From NCBI GenBank assembly GCA_951799425.1, contig OX637403.1, forward strand, positions 29,242,811 to 29,306,810: a stretch of 64,000 bases of DNA. Direction: 5' to 3'. Below are positions 24,156 through 36,800 of the stretch, piece after piece. This DNA is from Ilex aquifolium. Its lineage: Eukaryota; Streptophyta; Magnoliopsida; Aquifoliales; Aquifoliaceae. Numbering within the stretch: position 1 is the first letter of the stretch; every line of letters starts with the position of its first letter. The notes beneath the pieces are model-generated. The model saw only the letters and a program-made list of their open reading frames with translations. It did not search any database and was not told the origin of the DNA. The translations under genes were made by a program, and so were the position numbers.

Positions 24156-24851
24156 TAGAGATAATTACATTCAGACTCCCTCAGGTTCGTCACTTAATCA
24201 TTTAGACTCCTGATATTTAAAATATTACACATAGACCCTGAGATTTATACGGACGTAACACTTAGACCCTTGCCGTATATTCTTAATAAATTACATTTAG
24301 ACCCCTTAAAGTTTATAGACATATAATACTTAGATCCCTCAAATTTAAAATATTATATTTAGATAAAAAATACTTCAATCAAAGATAAAATATAAAATAT
24401 TTTAATTTTTACATCCAAAATTCATGTGTTCATTATGTTATTTATTGAAATAAAATTAAAAATAAAAATCTATTTTTTCTTACAAAAATCATCATTAGTA
24501 TAAAAGTATACTATTTATTAGAATAAAACTAAAAAACCAAACAACAAGTCAAACTATAATGAACACAATATCTTCTATCTTTAATTGAGATAATTTGATC
24601 GTTTAATAGATTTCATTAGTTCTGTAACTAATAAGAGGTCTAAGTATAATATTTTAAATTTGAGGGATGTAAGTGTTATATATCTATAAATTTTAGGGGG
24701 TCTAGATGTAATTTAAATTAACAGATATGGACGGCAAGGTCTAAGTGTTACGTGCATACAAACTTTAAAGAATTTGTGTATAACATTTTAAATGACAGAG
24801 AATTTAAGTGATTAAGTGACAAACTCTAAGAGTCTAGGTGTAATTCTTCTA
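24156..24851. mobile_element. Long foldback (inverted-repeat) element
   Basis: The outer arms are ATAATTACATTCAGACTCCC...CACTTAATCA and, inverted, GAATTACACCTAGACTC...CACTTAATCA. Inner parts also match in reverse (for example AAATTTAAAATATTAT near 24,340 and ATAATATTTTAAATTT near 24,640). The arms are several hundred bases long and the flanks are A-rich, so a target duplication cannot be read. Long-armed foldbacks are common among Mutator-like elements, but that assignment is a guess. Confidence 0.5.
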
Positions 24852-25417
24852 AAAAATAAGTAGGGTATGTACTATTTCGTCGTATGACTCGTTTGGTAGA
24901 CATATTATGAGGGTATTAAATATTAGATTGTACTATTTTTTATTTAATTTGGCTTAATACTTTGTTTGATAAGTAAATTTGATACCATATTAATTTTAAA
25001 AATGTATATTAATCGTATATTTTTTATACGATAGTCCTGTATTATAAAAATATTTTAATACCACCAAAAGATGTGGTATTATAATCCAACTCAAACATAT
25101 TATTCTACATATTTATTATTATAACCCTTAACTGATAAAATCAAGCTGTCATTAGTGTAACAAACACTAATAAAATGTATTTTTATTAATTCAACAATAA
25201 TACGATGAAATAATTTCTTAACCAAACAATCGATTGAATTAAATAATTACTATCCAATATTTATGTTATTTATTGTCAAATATTAGATAAAATAATCTAT
25301 TATTTCAATACTTAATTTAATCTTATCTTTTATGTATTAAATTAAATTATTATATCAAATCTACCTATTTCTAACACCGCAACCAAGCCCGAAATAAGCA
25401 CAGATAGATACGCCACA

Positions 25418-25425
25418 TATATAAA
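25418..25425 (+). promoter_or_regulatory. Candidate TATA box of the DUF1639 gene
   Basis: TATATAAA lies 193 bp upstream of the ATG at 25,618. It is followed by a pyrimidine-rich stretch with a CT microsatellite (about 25,466-25,500), typical of plant 5' leaders. Transcription would be expected to start near 25,450. Confidence 0.5.
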
Positions 25426-25460
25426 CCCTTGCCCCTCTTCGTCAACACCACCACTGCTTC

Positions 25461-25465
<5 letters not shown>

Positions 25466-25500
<35 letters not shown>
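25466..25500. repeat. (CT)n microsatellite in the probable 5' leader
   Basis: This pure CT run lies between the candidate TATA box and the start codon of the DUF1639 gene. Confidence 0.85.
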
Positions 25501-25502
<2 letters not shown>

Positions 25503-25617
25503 ATCACATATACATACATGTTCTTAGGGTTTTTGGTTTCTCTCTCCGTGTGAACTACACCTCTGGTTATTTGTGTATCTGCTTTCTCTCTCTAGAAAAC
25601 TTGATGAGTAGACTATA

Positions 25618-26485
25618 ATGGAGACAGCGCCTGTGAAGTCTCAGCCTCTTCACAACTTCTCTCTGCCGTTCTTGAGATGGGGCCAAAAGAACCACATCAA
25701 CGCCAATCACCGCCTTCGCAGGCCCTTTGAGTCCACTCGCAGCTCGCCGGACCACCAACGATCATCGCCGCCCGAACCGGATTCCGAATCCGAGTTGGAG
25801 AATCGGAATAAGCCTCCGGTGGGATCAGAAACCGCGCGGAACAACCGGTTTTCATTTTCTCCATGCTCTGCGCAAAAGCAAAAACAGAACGCCGCCGTTT
25901 CAGACAGAGAGGCTAACAAAGAAGCCGATGTGGAGAATGTGTGTGGTGAGGTTGGTGAAGGGGAGGATTTGGTGGCGAAGCCGTGGAATTTGAGGCCGAG
26001 GAAGGCGGCGACGAAGGTAGCGGCGGAGGAGATCGGAACGGCGTCGTTGAAGAATGGTAAATTGCCGGAACCAGGTTCTGCAGTTCTAGCAATTCCTGCA
26101 TTTACTGAGGCTCATAAGGTGCCCAAATCGCTTAGGCTGAGAGGTTTTGTGGAAGGACAGTGCTCTGAGAAGAAGGAAAAGAAGAAGTTTTGGATCTCGT
26201 TGTCGAGGGAAGAGATTGAAGAGGACGTGTACGCATTGACTGGAGGGAAGCCTTCTCGGAGGCCCAAGAAGAGGCCGAAGAATGTACAGAAAGTAGTCGA
26301 TGTAAGAGATCGCTATCTTGTTTTTGTTCTTCGATCTCTTGTTCTCGTTCTTCTCTGTCTATGTGTGTGTGGGGTGTTTTTTGGTTTTGATTGTTTGTCT
26401 TGTGTGGCTGCAGAATGCTTTCCCTGGCTTTTATTTGGTAGGGGTTTCCGCTGATTCTTACCGAGTTCATGAAGCTGTGGTATAG
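25618..26485 (+). CDS. DUF1639 family protein, two exons (251 residues)
   Basis: The coding exons are 25,618-26,301 and 26,414-26,485. The intron (112 bp, GTAAGA...CTGCAG) is in phase 0. The protein has a Ser/Pro-rich, apparently disordered N-terminal half. PWNLRPRK follows at about residue 121, then KSLRLRGF. The conserved C-terminal block runs KKFWISLSREEIEEDVYALT, GGKPSRRPKKRPKNVQK, and across the splice VVDNAFPGFYLVGVSADSYR. This block defines the plant-specific DUF1639 family, whose molecular function is not established. The basic RRPKKRPK run could be a nuclear signal (inference). The ATG is the first in frame after the CT-rich leader, with an upstream TATA box. If the intron is retained, the frame runs on to 26,454 and adds a hydrophobic tail. 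Confidence 0.9.
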
Positions 26486-27471
26486 GTTTGCCCTCTCAAC
26501 GTTAGTGTTGTAGAATTTTATGATTTTGTTGGGCTATATTCCGTGAATGGAATTGAGAAATGTAATCTTGTTGCCACCCACAACGGGTGAGTTTGCTTAA
26601 CCAGTAGATCGAACTAAATAATTATAATCTTTTTACTTTCAGAGGAAATGATACCACCAGTTGAAGCTTGAATTCTTACTCTGGCAAAGGTTCTCTCTGC
26701 GCGCTGTTTGTAAGGTTTGTATAGCTCAGGGTTGCTTAACTTGTGTTGCAGAAGTTTATATGAAGGCAAACAATTGGAGGTCCGAAAGCCTGCTTTTTTG
26801 GTACATTGAGGCCTCAATTTGAGGTATAATGGACTGAAATATGAAAAGGGGGAAGGAGATTTATCATCAGAATGGAAATATATCTATTTTTTTTTGGCTT
26901 CATCTTCTACTGTGCGTCAGCTAGTCATTAAGGTAGCATAGTTTAGTTGTTTTCTTCTTTTTAGTAGTTAAAGACTTAAGCATGGATATGAATATGGATC
27001 AATAGATAGTTTGAAATTTTTTTCGTTTCACTGCAACGGTATTGGTCGAGGTCTTATGGGTGAAATGCTGTTTTTAAGATAATAGAAATTCTGGTTTTGA
27101 CTATTTTCATAACGTTACTTGACAGGCTTCCCGACTCTGTTTGGGGGCAGAGCTTATGCATGTAGTTAGTTTGCAAACCTGAAATCAAGTCAAAAAATAT
27201 TGAATGGAGGGGCTGCTTGCTTCTTTGATTTGGAAGGACACTTCCACCCAAATCAGCTTCGTCAAATGGGAATACTGATGAGGTTGAAAGTATTTATATT
27301 GGCTGCATACCTTCTTCCTTTGCCTCTCTGTTCTAATGGTAATCATGTTCAGTTTTTTAATAATGTTAAGATTTAGAAGAATTAATAGAATTGTCCAACA
27401 CTGTTCTTTTTGAAGTAGTAGGATCGTCAAACATCACACCTTCTTCCTATTTAAGGATATGAGCATGGAAG

Positions 27472-27690
27472 CGATATCCCATACCCTACACCTGGGTAAA
27501 GGTATAGGATGCCATCAGATATGCAGCCAGGCACATCTAGCCATTCACGTCACACCTGGGGTAAGGGTATTATTAAAGGATATCCCATACCTGTACACTT
27601 GTGTAAGGGTTATGAGATATGTGTTCAACACTTTCCATCAGATATGCAGCCACAAGCACATCTTGCTATTCACGTTAAGTATGTAAGTAA
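27472..27690. repeat. Imperfect tandem duplication, 123-bp offset
   Basis: GATATCCCATACC and CCATCAGATATGCAGCCA each occur twice, about 105-125 bp apart, with small insertions between the copies. The sequence appears non-coding. Confidence 0.6.
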
Positions 27691-28530
27691 ACATAAATAC
27701 ACATTGTTATGTTCTGTTTCTGCACACTGGTTTAAAATGAGTAAAATTTCCACTTCGAATGCTCAAAGTAACATAGCACACCCATGTACCACAGGAAATA
27801 TTGGAAAGACACTTTGAAAAATATGAAATATTTTCTTGTGTATCCATGGATTTCGAGATTAGATAAAACCCAACACGTAGACACATACCAACACTTGGAA
27901 CTCATATTTGATTCCATGTAAAAATGACGGCTGTTGATTATTGGAGTGAACCATTATTGTTCATCAAGGAAAAAACAGCTGATGCTCATCCTGAAATTTA
28001 GGAGGCCTCAATCTGCGTTACTTGGGATTGGCTAAATGAATTTCACTCTGAGGTAATATGCCCAGATTCCCATTGGTACAGATTCAAGTGATTTGGCATT
28101 GAATTTGACGTGTCCTTGTTATTTTCCTTTTCTTTTAATCTCAATTTCTGGTGTTGCTTGAATCTCTTTGTCAGGCTATGCCTGTGCCATATTGTTATTA
28201 TACACTCGTCTCCCAAAACTCTCTTTGAGAAGTTTCTCTAATCTTGGTAATTCTCTGGTTCTCTCTCTCATGGTGAAGGAGCCAGGGCCTTGGGTCCTGT
28301 GCTTGTCATATACGTAAGAGAGAACACTGCCAACAATGGGAGTCTCAATGGAACAGTGCCACCTGGAGAAAGATCCAAGCCTTCAAAATTCATGCATTCT
28401 TTGGTAATTTCCTGGAAAATCTTGGTGCAACTCACTTTTATTGTTATTTTTGTTTTTTTGTTTGTGTTTTTATGTGAGATTATTGTAGAGCATTTATTGT
28501 GTTTCAGCTTGCATCATCGGTGGAGTGTTG

Positions 28531-28570
28531 CCCCCCCCCCCCCCCCCCCAAAAAAAAAAAAAAAAAAAAA
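28531..28570. repeat. (C)19(A)21 tract
   Basis: A pure C run passes directly into a pure A run. It is the complement of the (T)n(G)n tracts elsewhere in the window. Confidence 0.9.
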
Positions 28571-29408
28571 CCCACTAATGCATAGAAGTTTCATACCTGA
28601 AATTTCAAGAAGAAGGTAGGTGCTGATACTAAATGGCAATTTTGTGTTTTTTTGACTGAAAATAACAATATTGCAGTGCTGTGCTTTACAATCATATCAT
28701 CTGCAAAATCGTTTGTTCATCTTAAAGATGCATATATTGTAGAACTATGGTTTATTATCATATCATCTGTTTGTTCATCTTAAAGATGCATCTCGAGCTC
28801 TCTATGTACTGGGATCATCATTCATGGTTGTGGCATCGGCCATGATGAGGAGGGTATTGAGAGGCATTGGTCGCTGCATTGCGGAATGCTATTAGACAAT
28901 ATGTACGAAATGCTGCACAGAAGAAGTTGAGTATCGTGATATATTCAAACCATATCGTAGTATCGTGGAATTAATCAATTTGAACACTTAGATGACTCGA
29001 GGTTTACTCAAAAACATGTCGGATGATTGTTCGGGTTGCACGAGATTGGTGGGCTTACACAAAAATTGAAATTATATAGGATTGGAAGGTGTTGAGTTTG
29101 ATCTGATTCGATCGAATTGTACTAGTATCTATCAATACGTTGAACCATGACAATGATCCTGCTTTACTAGTAACATTACGGCTTTGGAGTGACAATAGAA
29201 GCGCTCACGATTTTACTCACGATCCCCAAATAAGAAATTGACATGAAATAAGTGGATTTAGGTTATAAACAAGGTGAATTTATTAAATCCGTCGAGAAAA
29301 TGAGTTGACACAAATTCCAACAAACATGACTTATACTCGATGTGAATGTGAGGTGGTAAAAATTTAACTATATATTATAATAATTGAATCGAGTATAAAT
29401 TTAGTAAA

Positions 29409-30639
29409 TTTATATAATAAAATATAATATAATTTAAATTTCAAAAGATAAACAAAATGATTTTTATTTTTTGCGGTTAAGATCTCTTTAAATTTTACTT
29501 TAAAGTTAATCTGACAGTTAATATTAACACCATAAATTTAACAGGTAAAATAGGCTTTTAAGAGTGTATTTGAAATGACTTTTTCAAAATGCTTCTAGAA
29601 TTTATAACTTCTAATAAATAATTTTTTTTTAAAAAAGTAGTGTTTGAAATCGTCTCACCACTACCACTACTACCACCATCTCCATAGCCCCACCACCACT
29701 GTCGTCGCCGCCCCACCACTATCGCCACCCTCACGAGCCCCACCACCATAATTCCCACTATAACCACCTCCACCTCCACCCCCACCATCATCGTCACCAC
29801 CACCATCGCCATCGCCACCCCCAACACCACCACCATAATTACTGTCGCCGCCCTACCACCACTATCACTGTCGCACCACCACCCCCACCGCCTCACCACC
29901 ATCGCCGCCACCCCACCACCTTCATAACCACTGTCACTGTCCCACCGCCACCACCACCCCACCCCACCGTCGCCACTACCCTACCACCGATTACTATTAC
30001 CGTCGTCCACCGTCACCATCTACCACCATTATCATCTCATTCTTATATTTATTACCACTACCACCATCATTCCACTACCACCGTTACCTATCGTCAGCAC
30101 CCACCATCACTATTATTGCCCATCACCACCCACTATCACAACCCACCACCACCCGTTGTCGTCTCCAGCCACTATCACCCATCCCTCACCACACCTACCA
30201 CCAACACCACCACCGTCATTTGCCACTACTTATCACACTGTCGCTCAGAAGCACCTGTCATCGCCCACCATCACCATCGTCACCACCCACAACCACTGCC
30301 AATCACCATCACCGTCACCCATCACCACCCACACCCATACCCACCATCACCATCACCGTCACTCATGACTGTCACTACTACTATCATCGCCCAAAACTCA
30401 CCACCACCATCACCGTTGTCACCCACGATTGTCACCACCCACCACAACCATCACCATCTTTTACCACCACCACTACCGCCCACCACCACTATCACCGCTC
30501 ATCCCCACTACAACCTGCATTTAAATTTCTTTCTTCTCTCCTCTATGTTTATGATTTGATTTTTGGTATAAATATAAATATATTTATTGTTAAGCATTTT
30601 TTTTATTACTCTATACCTTTAGGAATAAACAATATCTAG
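29409..30639 (+). mobile_element. Helitron with GGT-rich minisatellite, copy C (plus strand)
   Basis: This copy is inverted relative to copies A and B. It starts near TTTATATAATAAAATAT, a decayed form of the TCTATATAATAAAG terminus. It ends with a weak hairpin (CCTTTAGG), a spacer and CTAG followed by T at 30,636-30,640. The interior (about 29,650-30,510) is an ACC/ATC/GCC array, the complement of the GGT array. Sequence just inside both ends matches copies A and B (AGATAAACAAAATGATTTTT near the start). His/Thr/Pro-rich frames in the array are artefacts. Confidence 0.6.
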
Positions 30640-31247
30640 TTCTTTAAAATGACACAATTTATTCAATTTAAATATGATGTGACAGGATCTGTGGACAATC
30701 TTAAACAAGTTATGACTCAAATCATATTGTATTTTTAGCATCAAACTTAAATGTTGATCTCCTAAATTGTAAACAGTACTATTTTATGATAACTTTTATC
30801 AAATTAAATTGTAACTTCAACAATACCGAAAAGTTAGTTTGGTGCAGCATAGATATATACCCAATTGATTAAGATTTTTCAAGGGACAGTTCTCACCACA
30901 CAAAGTCAATCACGGTTGTTGATACCAGAAATTGTACGTGATCATCCGAGGGATTGCTTACCAAATTGGAGTTTGAATTGCTTACCTTTTGGCATCACCT
31001 TTTCCCCTTTTTATAAGATAAAATATTCATTACAACGGTAATATTTATGTCACGGGTGATATGTGGTATCATCAACCAATCATTTTATATTATGTGTGTA
31101 TGTTAGAAATTGTTATTTTTTATAACTATTATGTTGATTAATTAACACCTTAGAATATTGAGGTTGACTTATCTTACATGACGTATTATAATTTATTAAT
31201 TATATCACAAGTCACTGATGACGTCGTATTACCGTTGTAATGAATCT
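30640..31247. other. Intergenic sequence left of the retrotransposon
   Basis: The sequence is AT-rich with no gene. The last five bases (AATCT, 31,243-31,247) are the left target duplication of the LTR element. Confidence 0.5.
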
Positions 31248-31483
31248 TGTGACGCCCCAATTTTCCGGGGGTCCTTTATTAACCGTTGACCATCCGTCAA
31301 CCCGCGGAAATACTCGTGATAGTCGTATAACCCGACACCACGTCACTCACATGCTTTTAATCGGATTTACCATCCACAAGGTCAATTATACCTTCATTTA
31401 TGTCCATTTATGTCATAGAAACCAAAGAAAACAAAGCCCAAAAGCATGGCTAAGCATTTTGAAAATTTCAAGTTTTTGGAAAA

Positions 31484-31876
31484 ACCTTCCGGAAGGTCGA
31501 TATACACCTACCGGAAGGTCGCTGAAGGAACTGTTACATGAAAAGGATCAATTTCAAGAACTTCCGGAAGGTCGACATCAGTAGCAAAAACCTTCCGGAA
31601 GGTCCATTCCAGTAGCCAAAACCTTCCGGAAGGTTCATTCCAGAAAACAAACCTTCCGGAAGAACTCGGCAGTCAAAAAGAAACCCAAGGCAAAACCTTC
31701 CGGAAGGTCCACTCCAGTAGACAAGTCCTTCCGGTAGGTTTTACTCCAGTAGCTAAAATCTTCCGGAATGTTCATTCCAGTGGGCAAAACCTTCCGGAAG
31801 GTATTAGCCGTGAGCAAGGCAAGCTGGGGTTTTTAGCAAAACCTTCCGGAAGGCCGACACACACCTTCCGGTAGGT
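31484..31876. repeat. 12-copy ACCTTCCGGAAGGT palindrome array, left LTR
   Basis: Twelve perfect or near copies of ACCTTCCGGAAGGT occur within 393 bp, separated by unrelated spacers of about 15-60 bp. Several extend to TTCCGGAAGGTTC or TTCCGGAATGTTC, which fit the heat-shock element pattern nTTCnnGAAnnTTCn. The array lies downstream of the TATA box in element orientation, so it is probably transcribed and could also form small RNA hairpins. Confidence 0.85.
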
Positions 31877-33390
31877 TTTCAGACTGTGAACATAAAAATG
31901 GATTTCTTTCCCCTCCAAACCATCCTTAAAGCTACCCCATACACTCCAAACTCATTCAATACATGTTTAATGAGATTTTCCATATAATACCCAACTCATA
32001 CAATCTCTATTACAATTCATTCCATAATATATATACATCAAAATGGAATTTTGTTAAAGGTTTTACAAAACTTAAACTAAGGCCACAAGCCGGCCCCCTT
32101 CATGCTTGATGCTCTCCAAATGAGCCATCCGCCGGAGCAAAACCCACACCTGAAATGTTTTTCCCATAAAGGGTGAGCCACGCTCAATAGGGTATCTCCT
32201 AGAGAGGCTACTCCCCAACCTAAATGCATATGAAATGTCACATGCTATCAATCAACAATCCACAACAAGAATATATTCCATGTTGAAACATGTAATGTCA
32301 TGCTATGAAATGAGGTGAGACTCACTCATGCACATCAACCGAGCCCTTCCCGGCTCCTCTACACATGCAAGTGCCAATGTGTACCAATCCGTCATTTATG
32401 TTCCACATCAAATGACATTTCATTCTAGGGTCTTTGTAAGGGGTGGATGTTCATGGACTCACACCAAAGGTCACCCAACCTACACGGAATTCATGGACTT
32501 CCACCAACGGTTCCGCGTACACCGACACACTTTATGGGCTCTTATACCAACGGAGTGCGTATCCAATCACCGGGTCTCTCACCCGAGGGATTTTCTAGCC
32601 CTTCTTGCTACCCCAACCCTATCAACATATAAACCATTCGACTCGTCTAGGTCATCGACCCATATTACCCGAGCTCACTCGTCATCCACCATGTGTGGTG
32701 AAGACAAATAACCATGCACACACACCTCCTAAAATGCGATGTTCCCGTGCATATGAAATGTGGTGCTCCATTGCAACACCAATACAATGTTCGATATGAT
32801 ATGAGTGACATATGAACATTCTCAACACATTTCTCATATTCCATGGCAAAATCATATCAAAAGCATATAATTCCCATAATACAAATTCCAAGTATGTTAT
32901 CAACATACTAAAATTTCATGGCATATATATAAACACATAACACGCCCACAATTTCATATAACACATGAATTTACATTGGGTTCATTTCACATATCCAATT
33001 CACCCAATTTCACAACAATAGGCAAGAGACACATAGGCTATCATCCTACCCATTCCATAAAAACATTATAGGCTTGGAATAAACCTTAGTAGGAAGAAAC
33101 CCTACCTCTTGAAGCGTGAGGAACGACCAAGGGAAGTTCCAAGACCCGATTCAAGCTAAAAACCCTCACTTCTCGAAAATCCCGTACCTTAATCTTCGGT
33201 AAAACTTGCGCTTTTTGGTATAGCCGCGTAGCCCTCGATGAGTAGAGCGACTTTAATTCTTGGCTTGCGTGGATTCGAGGTCCGTAGCGCCGTAGATCGT
33301 AGAGAGAAGGTGAGTTTTTCTCTCTTTTCTCCCTCTTTCTCTCTATCGGTTGAAACCGACTGAACAATGGGGAAAAATCTAATTTTTCCC

Positions 33391-33400
33391 CCTATTTATA
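33391..33400 (-). promoter_or_regulatory. LTR TATA box (left LTR)
   Basis: On the minus strand this reads TATAAATAGG, a near-canonical TATA box about 390 bp into the LTR. U3 would then be roughly 420 bp and R-U5 about 2.1 kb. The right-LTR copy is at 40,971-40,980. Confidence 0.55.
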
Positions 33401-33790
33401 TTTTAGAATACTTGGCCTACAATTCGCCACACGTCCCATTTAATTCCGGGTCCGTTTTAATCCCGAAACGATTAAATTTCGCTCCGGTTCAAGTTCGAAT
33501 TATTTTTGTTTTAACTTGTGTTTAATATTTCCCCAAACCTGGAAACTTTATAAAAATTTCGTGTACAGGGTCACCCGGGGCCCGTTCGTCTCGTAAAACG
33601 CGAAAAATCCGACTATCTCGGAATTCCACGAAATTTGACGTGGTAACTAGATTTCGCGAGACGAATCCAACGGTGAGGTCCGTTTCGTCATCCGAGTTCT
33701 AGAAAAATTCAGGTTTACAACCTGTACTGTAGTGGCAATTTACCGTTTTGCCCTTTTTCACAAAGGTTGAAATTTTTTTCGGGTTTTACA

Positions 33791-33803
33791 TTCTTCCCCC
33801 CTT
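33791..33803 (-). promoter_or_regulatory. Polypurine tract of the retrotransposon
   Basis: Read on the minus strand, AAGGGGGGAAGAA directly abuts the 3' LTR. This is the position and composition of the plus-strand primer. Confidence 0.85.
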
Positions 33804-33884
33804 AAAAGAATTTCGTCCCCGAAATTCACACACTCATGCACACACAATTACACGCATATGCAACAGTCATATAATACTAAATGA

Positions 33885-36800
33885 CTATAAGAATGTACCT
33901 CCATCCTCAAATAAGAAAGGATAGTTGGCACGTATGGTGTCCTCACGCTCCCATGTTGCCTCCTCCACTCCTCGGTGCTGCCACAACACCTTCACTAGCC
34001 TCACGGTCTTGCCTCGCAAAACCTGCTCTCGGCTATCCATGACACGCACTGGTCCCTCCTCGAAGGTCCCATCCGCATCAACTATGAGCTCGCCCCAATC
34101 CACAACATGCGACGGATCTGGAGTATACTTCCGGAGCATGGAGACATGGAATACGGCGTGAACACCCGATAAAGTTGGCGGTAACGCCAATCTGTAAGCC
34201 ACAGTGCCAACTCTCTCAAGCACCTCAAAGGGCCCAATATACCTCGGCGACAGTTTTCCCCGCTTGCCGAATCTGATCACCCCTCTCTTAGGCATCACCT
34301 TTAAGAAGACGTGGTCTCCCACCTCAAATTCCAGAGGCCGCCGCCGCCTATCGGCGTAACTCTTCTGCCGGCTCTGAGCCGTGAGAAGACGCTTCCTTAT
34401 CAGGTTCACCTTCTCCGAGGTGTCTCTAATCAAGTCTGGACCCGTAGAGGGTCTTTCCCCAACTTCAGTCCAACAAACCGGAGAACGACAAGGCCTCCCA
34501 TAAAGCGCCTCATAGGGTGCCATCCGTATGCTCGCTTGATAACTGTTATTGTAGGCGAATTCCACTAAGGGCAAATGCTCTTCCCAGCTACCCTTGAGAT
34601 CTAGGACGCATGCCCGTAGCATGTCCTCTAATGTCTGGATGGTCCTCTCCGACTGACCGTCCGTTTGGGGATGGTAGGCTGTGCTCATCCTCAACTGAGT
34701 CCCCATGGCTCGCTGGAAACTCTCCCAAAAGTGAGCCGTAAACCTGGGGTCCCGATCCGATACTATAGATACGGGTACCCCATGCAACCGGACTATCTCC
34801 CTTATGTACAACCTGCAGAATTCCTCCAAAGTGAAGGTCATCCGCACCGCCAAAAAGTGTGCCGACTTCGTAAGCCGGTCCACTATCACCCACACCGCAT
34901 CGTGTCCCCGTGATGTCCGTGGCAAGTGGGTCACAAAGTCCATTGTGATGTGCTCCCACTTCCACTCAGCCACTTCCAAGGGCTGGAGCAACCCTGCTGG
35001 CCTCTGGTGCTCGGCTTTAATCTGCTGACATGTGAGACATCTACTGACAAAGTCGCCAATTTGCCTCTTCATTCCGCTCCAGTAATACTGGCGACGAAGA
35101 TCATGATACATCTTCGTGCCGCCTGGGTGCACCGCAAAACGAGAGCAATGGAACTCCCTGAGGATCTCCTCTCTCAGCTCCGCCGACTGGGGAACCACTA
35201 CCCTTCCCCTAAACCGAAGACTGTCATCCGAGTGAATGGCCCAGCCCTCGTCACCAGTACCCGCCTGCACTCGGTCCCTGATGGATGATAACTCTGAGTC
35301 CTGTCTCTGTGACTCGATCACTCTGCTCAGTAGGGAAGGCGTAGCCACCAAACTCCCTAAAACACCCTGAGTCCGACCCCGATAATGCAGCCCAAATTGG
35401 CCCACGGCCTCAAGCATTCGCCACTCCCGGGAAGCCACACTAGCTAAGACACCCCGTGACTTCCGACTAAGTGCGTCAGCCACCACATTTGCCTTACCGG
35501 GGTGGTAACGCAAAGTGAAGTCATAGTCTTCTAGGTACTCCATCCACCTACGCTGCCTCATGTTGAGGTCCCGTTGAGTGAAGATGTACTTCAGACTTTT
35601 GTGGTCCGAAAACACTTCAAATCGTTCACCATACAAATAGTGGCGCCAAGCCTTTAAGGCAAAGACAACGGCCGCCAACTCCATGTCATGCGTGGGGTAA
35701 TTCTGCTCGTGATTCTTCAACTGTCGAGAACCATAAGCCACCACTCTCCCGGACTGCATCAAGACACAACCCAGTCCGTCTTTAGAGGCATCGCAATATA
35801 TCGTGTAGTTTTGTCCCCTTTCTGGAACAATCAAGATAGGAGCTGAAGTGAGTCTCCTCTTTAGTTCTTGGAATGCCTTCTCACACGAATCATTCCACTC
35901 GAACTTGACCTCCTTCCGGGTCAATCTAGTCATAGGTGCGGCTAGTCGGGAGAAGTCCTCGATGAACCTCCGGTAATACCCTGCCAATCCCAAGAAACTA
36001 CGTATCTCGAAGACTGACCTTGGCCTCTCCCAGCTCATAACTGCCTCGACTTTCTCCGGATCAACTGATACCCCCGAAGCCGACACCACGTGTCCCAAAA
36101 ATTTCACCTCCGTAAGCCAAAATTCACACTTGCTGAACTTGGCGTACAACTGGTGGTCCCTCAAGGTCTGGAGAACAATCCTTAAGTGACCCTCATGCTC
36201 CTCCTCTGTCTTGGAGTAGATCAGGATGTCATCAACAAACACTACGACAAACTGATCTAAATAGGGCTGGAACACCCTATGCATGAGATCCATAAATGCC
36301 GCCGGGGCATTCGTCAACCCAAATGGCATCACCGTGAACTCGAAATGCCCGTACCGCGTTCTGAACGCCGTCTTAGGGATATCTGACTCCCTAATCCTCA
36401 ACTGATGGTAGCCCGTGCGGAGATCTATTTTTGAATAGACCCGCGCTCCCCTCAGCTGATCAAACAGATCATCGATCCTCGGCAAAGGGTACCTATTCTT
36501 GATGGTGACCCGGTTCAACTGCCGATAGTCTATACACAATCGAAGGGTCTTATCCTTCTTCTTGGCAAACAGTACCGGAGCGCCCCAAGGTGAGGTACTC
36601 GGTCTAATAAAGCCCTTGTCCAATAATTCTTGTAATTGAACCTTGAGTTCTTGCAACTCAGCTGGCGCCATCCTATGTGGAGTCATAGAAATGGGTGAAG
36701 TACCCGGATGCAACTCAACGCTAAAGTCCACATCCCTATGGGGAGGTAATCCCGGTAACTCGTCCGGAAAAACGTCCTCATATTCACACACCACCCGAGG

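Larger units (their letters stand above)
22035..25417. other. Intergenic, no gene; AT-rich with two foldback elements
   Basis: I see no coding region. Sequence rich in TCGAAT/GATCCGA motifs at 22,270-22,620 resembles a dispersed repeat also present at 50,240-50,600. Two inverted-repeat elements are listed separately. Confidence 0.5.
26486..29408. other. 3' flank of the DUF1639 gene and intergenic sequence
   Basis: The first several hundred bases may be 3' untranslated sequence. I find no further coding region I can support. A short open stretch near 28,775-28,890 (ending ..VLRGIGRCIAECY) is too short to judge. An imperfect tandem duplication, a (C)19(A)21 tract and a duplicated TTTGTTCATCTTAAAGATGC (near 28,710 and 28,767) are visible. 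Confidence 0.4.
31248..33790 (-). repeat. LTR, left copy (3' LTR in element orientation)
   Basis: It differs from the right LTR at 31,305, 31,545, 33,157, 33,359 and 33,418: four transitions and one transversion. It contains the palindrome array at 31,484-31,876 and a TATA box near 33,391-33,400 on the minus strand. Short frames of 60-127 residues occur in both LTRs but have no recognisable domain. Confidence 0.95.

Noticed and set aside
25618..26454. A single-exon 278-residue reading of the DUF1639 gene
   Set aside because: A clear GTAAGA...CTGCAG intron restores the conserved NAFPGFYLVGVSADSYR ending, so the continuous frame runs into intron sequence.
29558..30639. Open frames of 134-147 residues rich in His/Thr/Pro or Gly/Val
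   Set aside because: The same minisatellite lies inside Helitron copy C. These are low-complexity artefacts.
31484..31876. Regularly repeated palindromes resembling a CRISPR array
   Set aside because: The repeats are only 14 bp, the spacing is irregular, they lie inside a plant LTR, and no cas genes exist here.
32328..33367. Open frames of 61-127 residues inside the LTRs (also at 39,908-40,947)
   Set aside because: They recur in both LTRs simply because the LTRs are copies. They have no domain, and the 93-residue frame starts at TTG rather than ATG.
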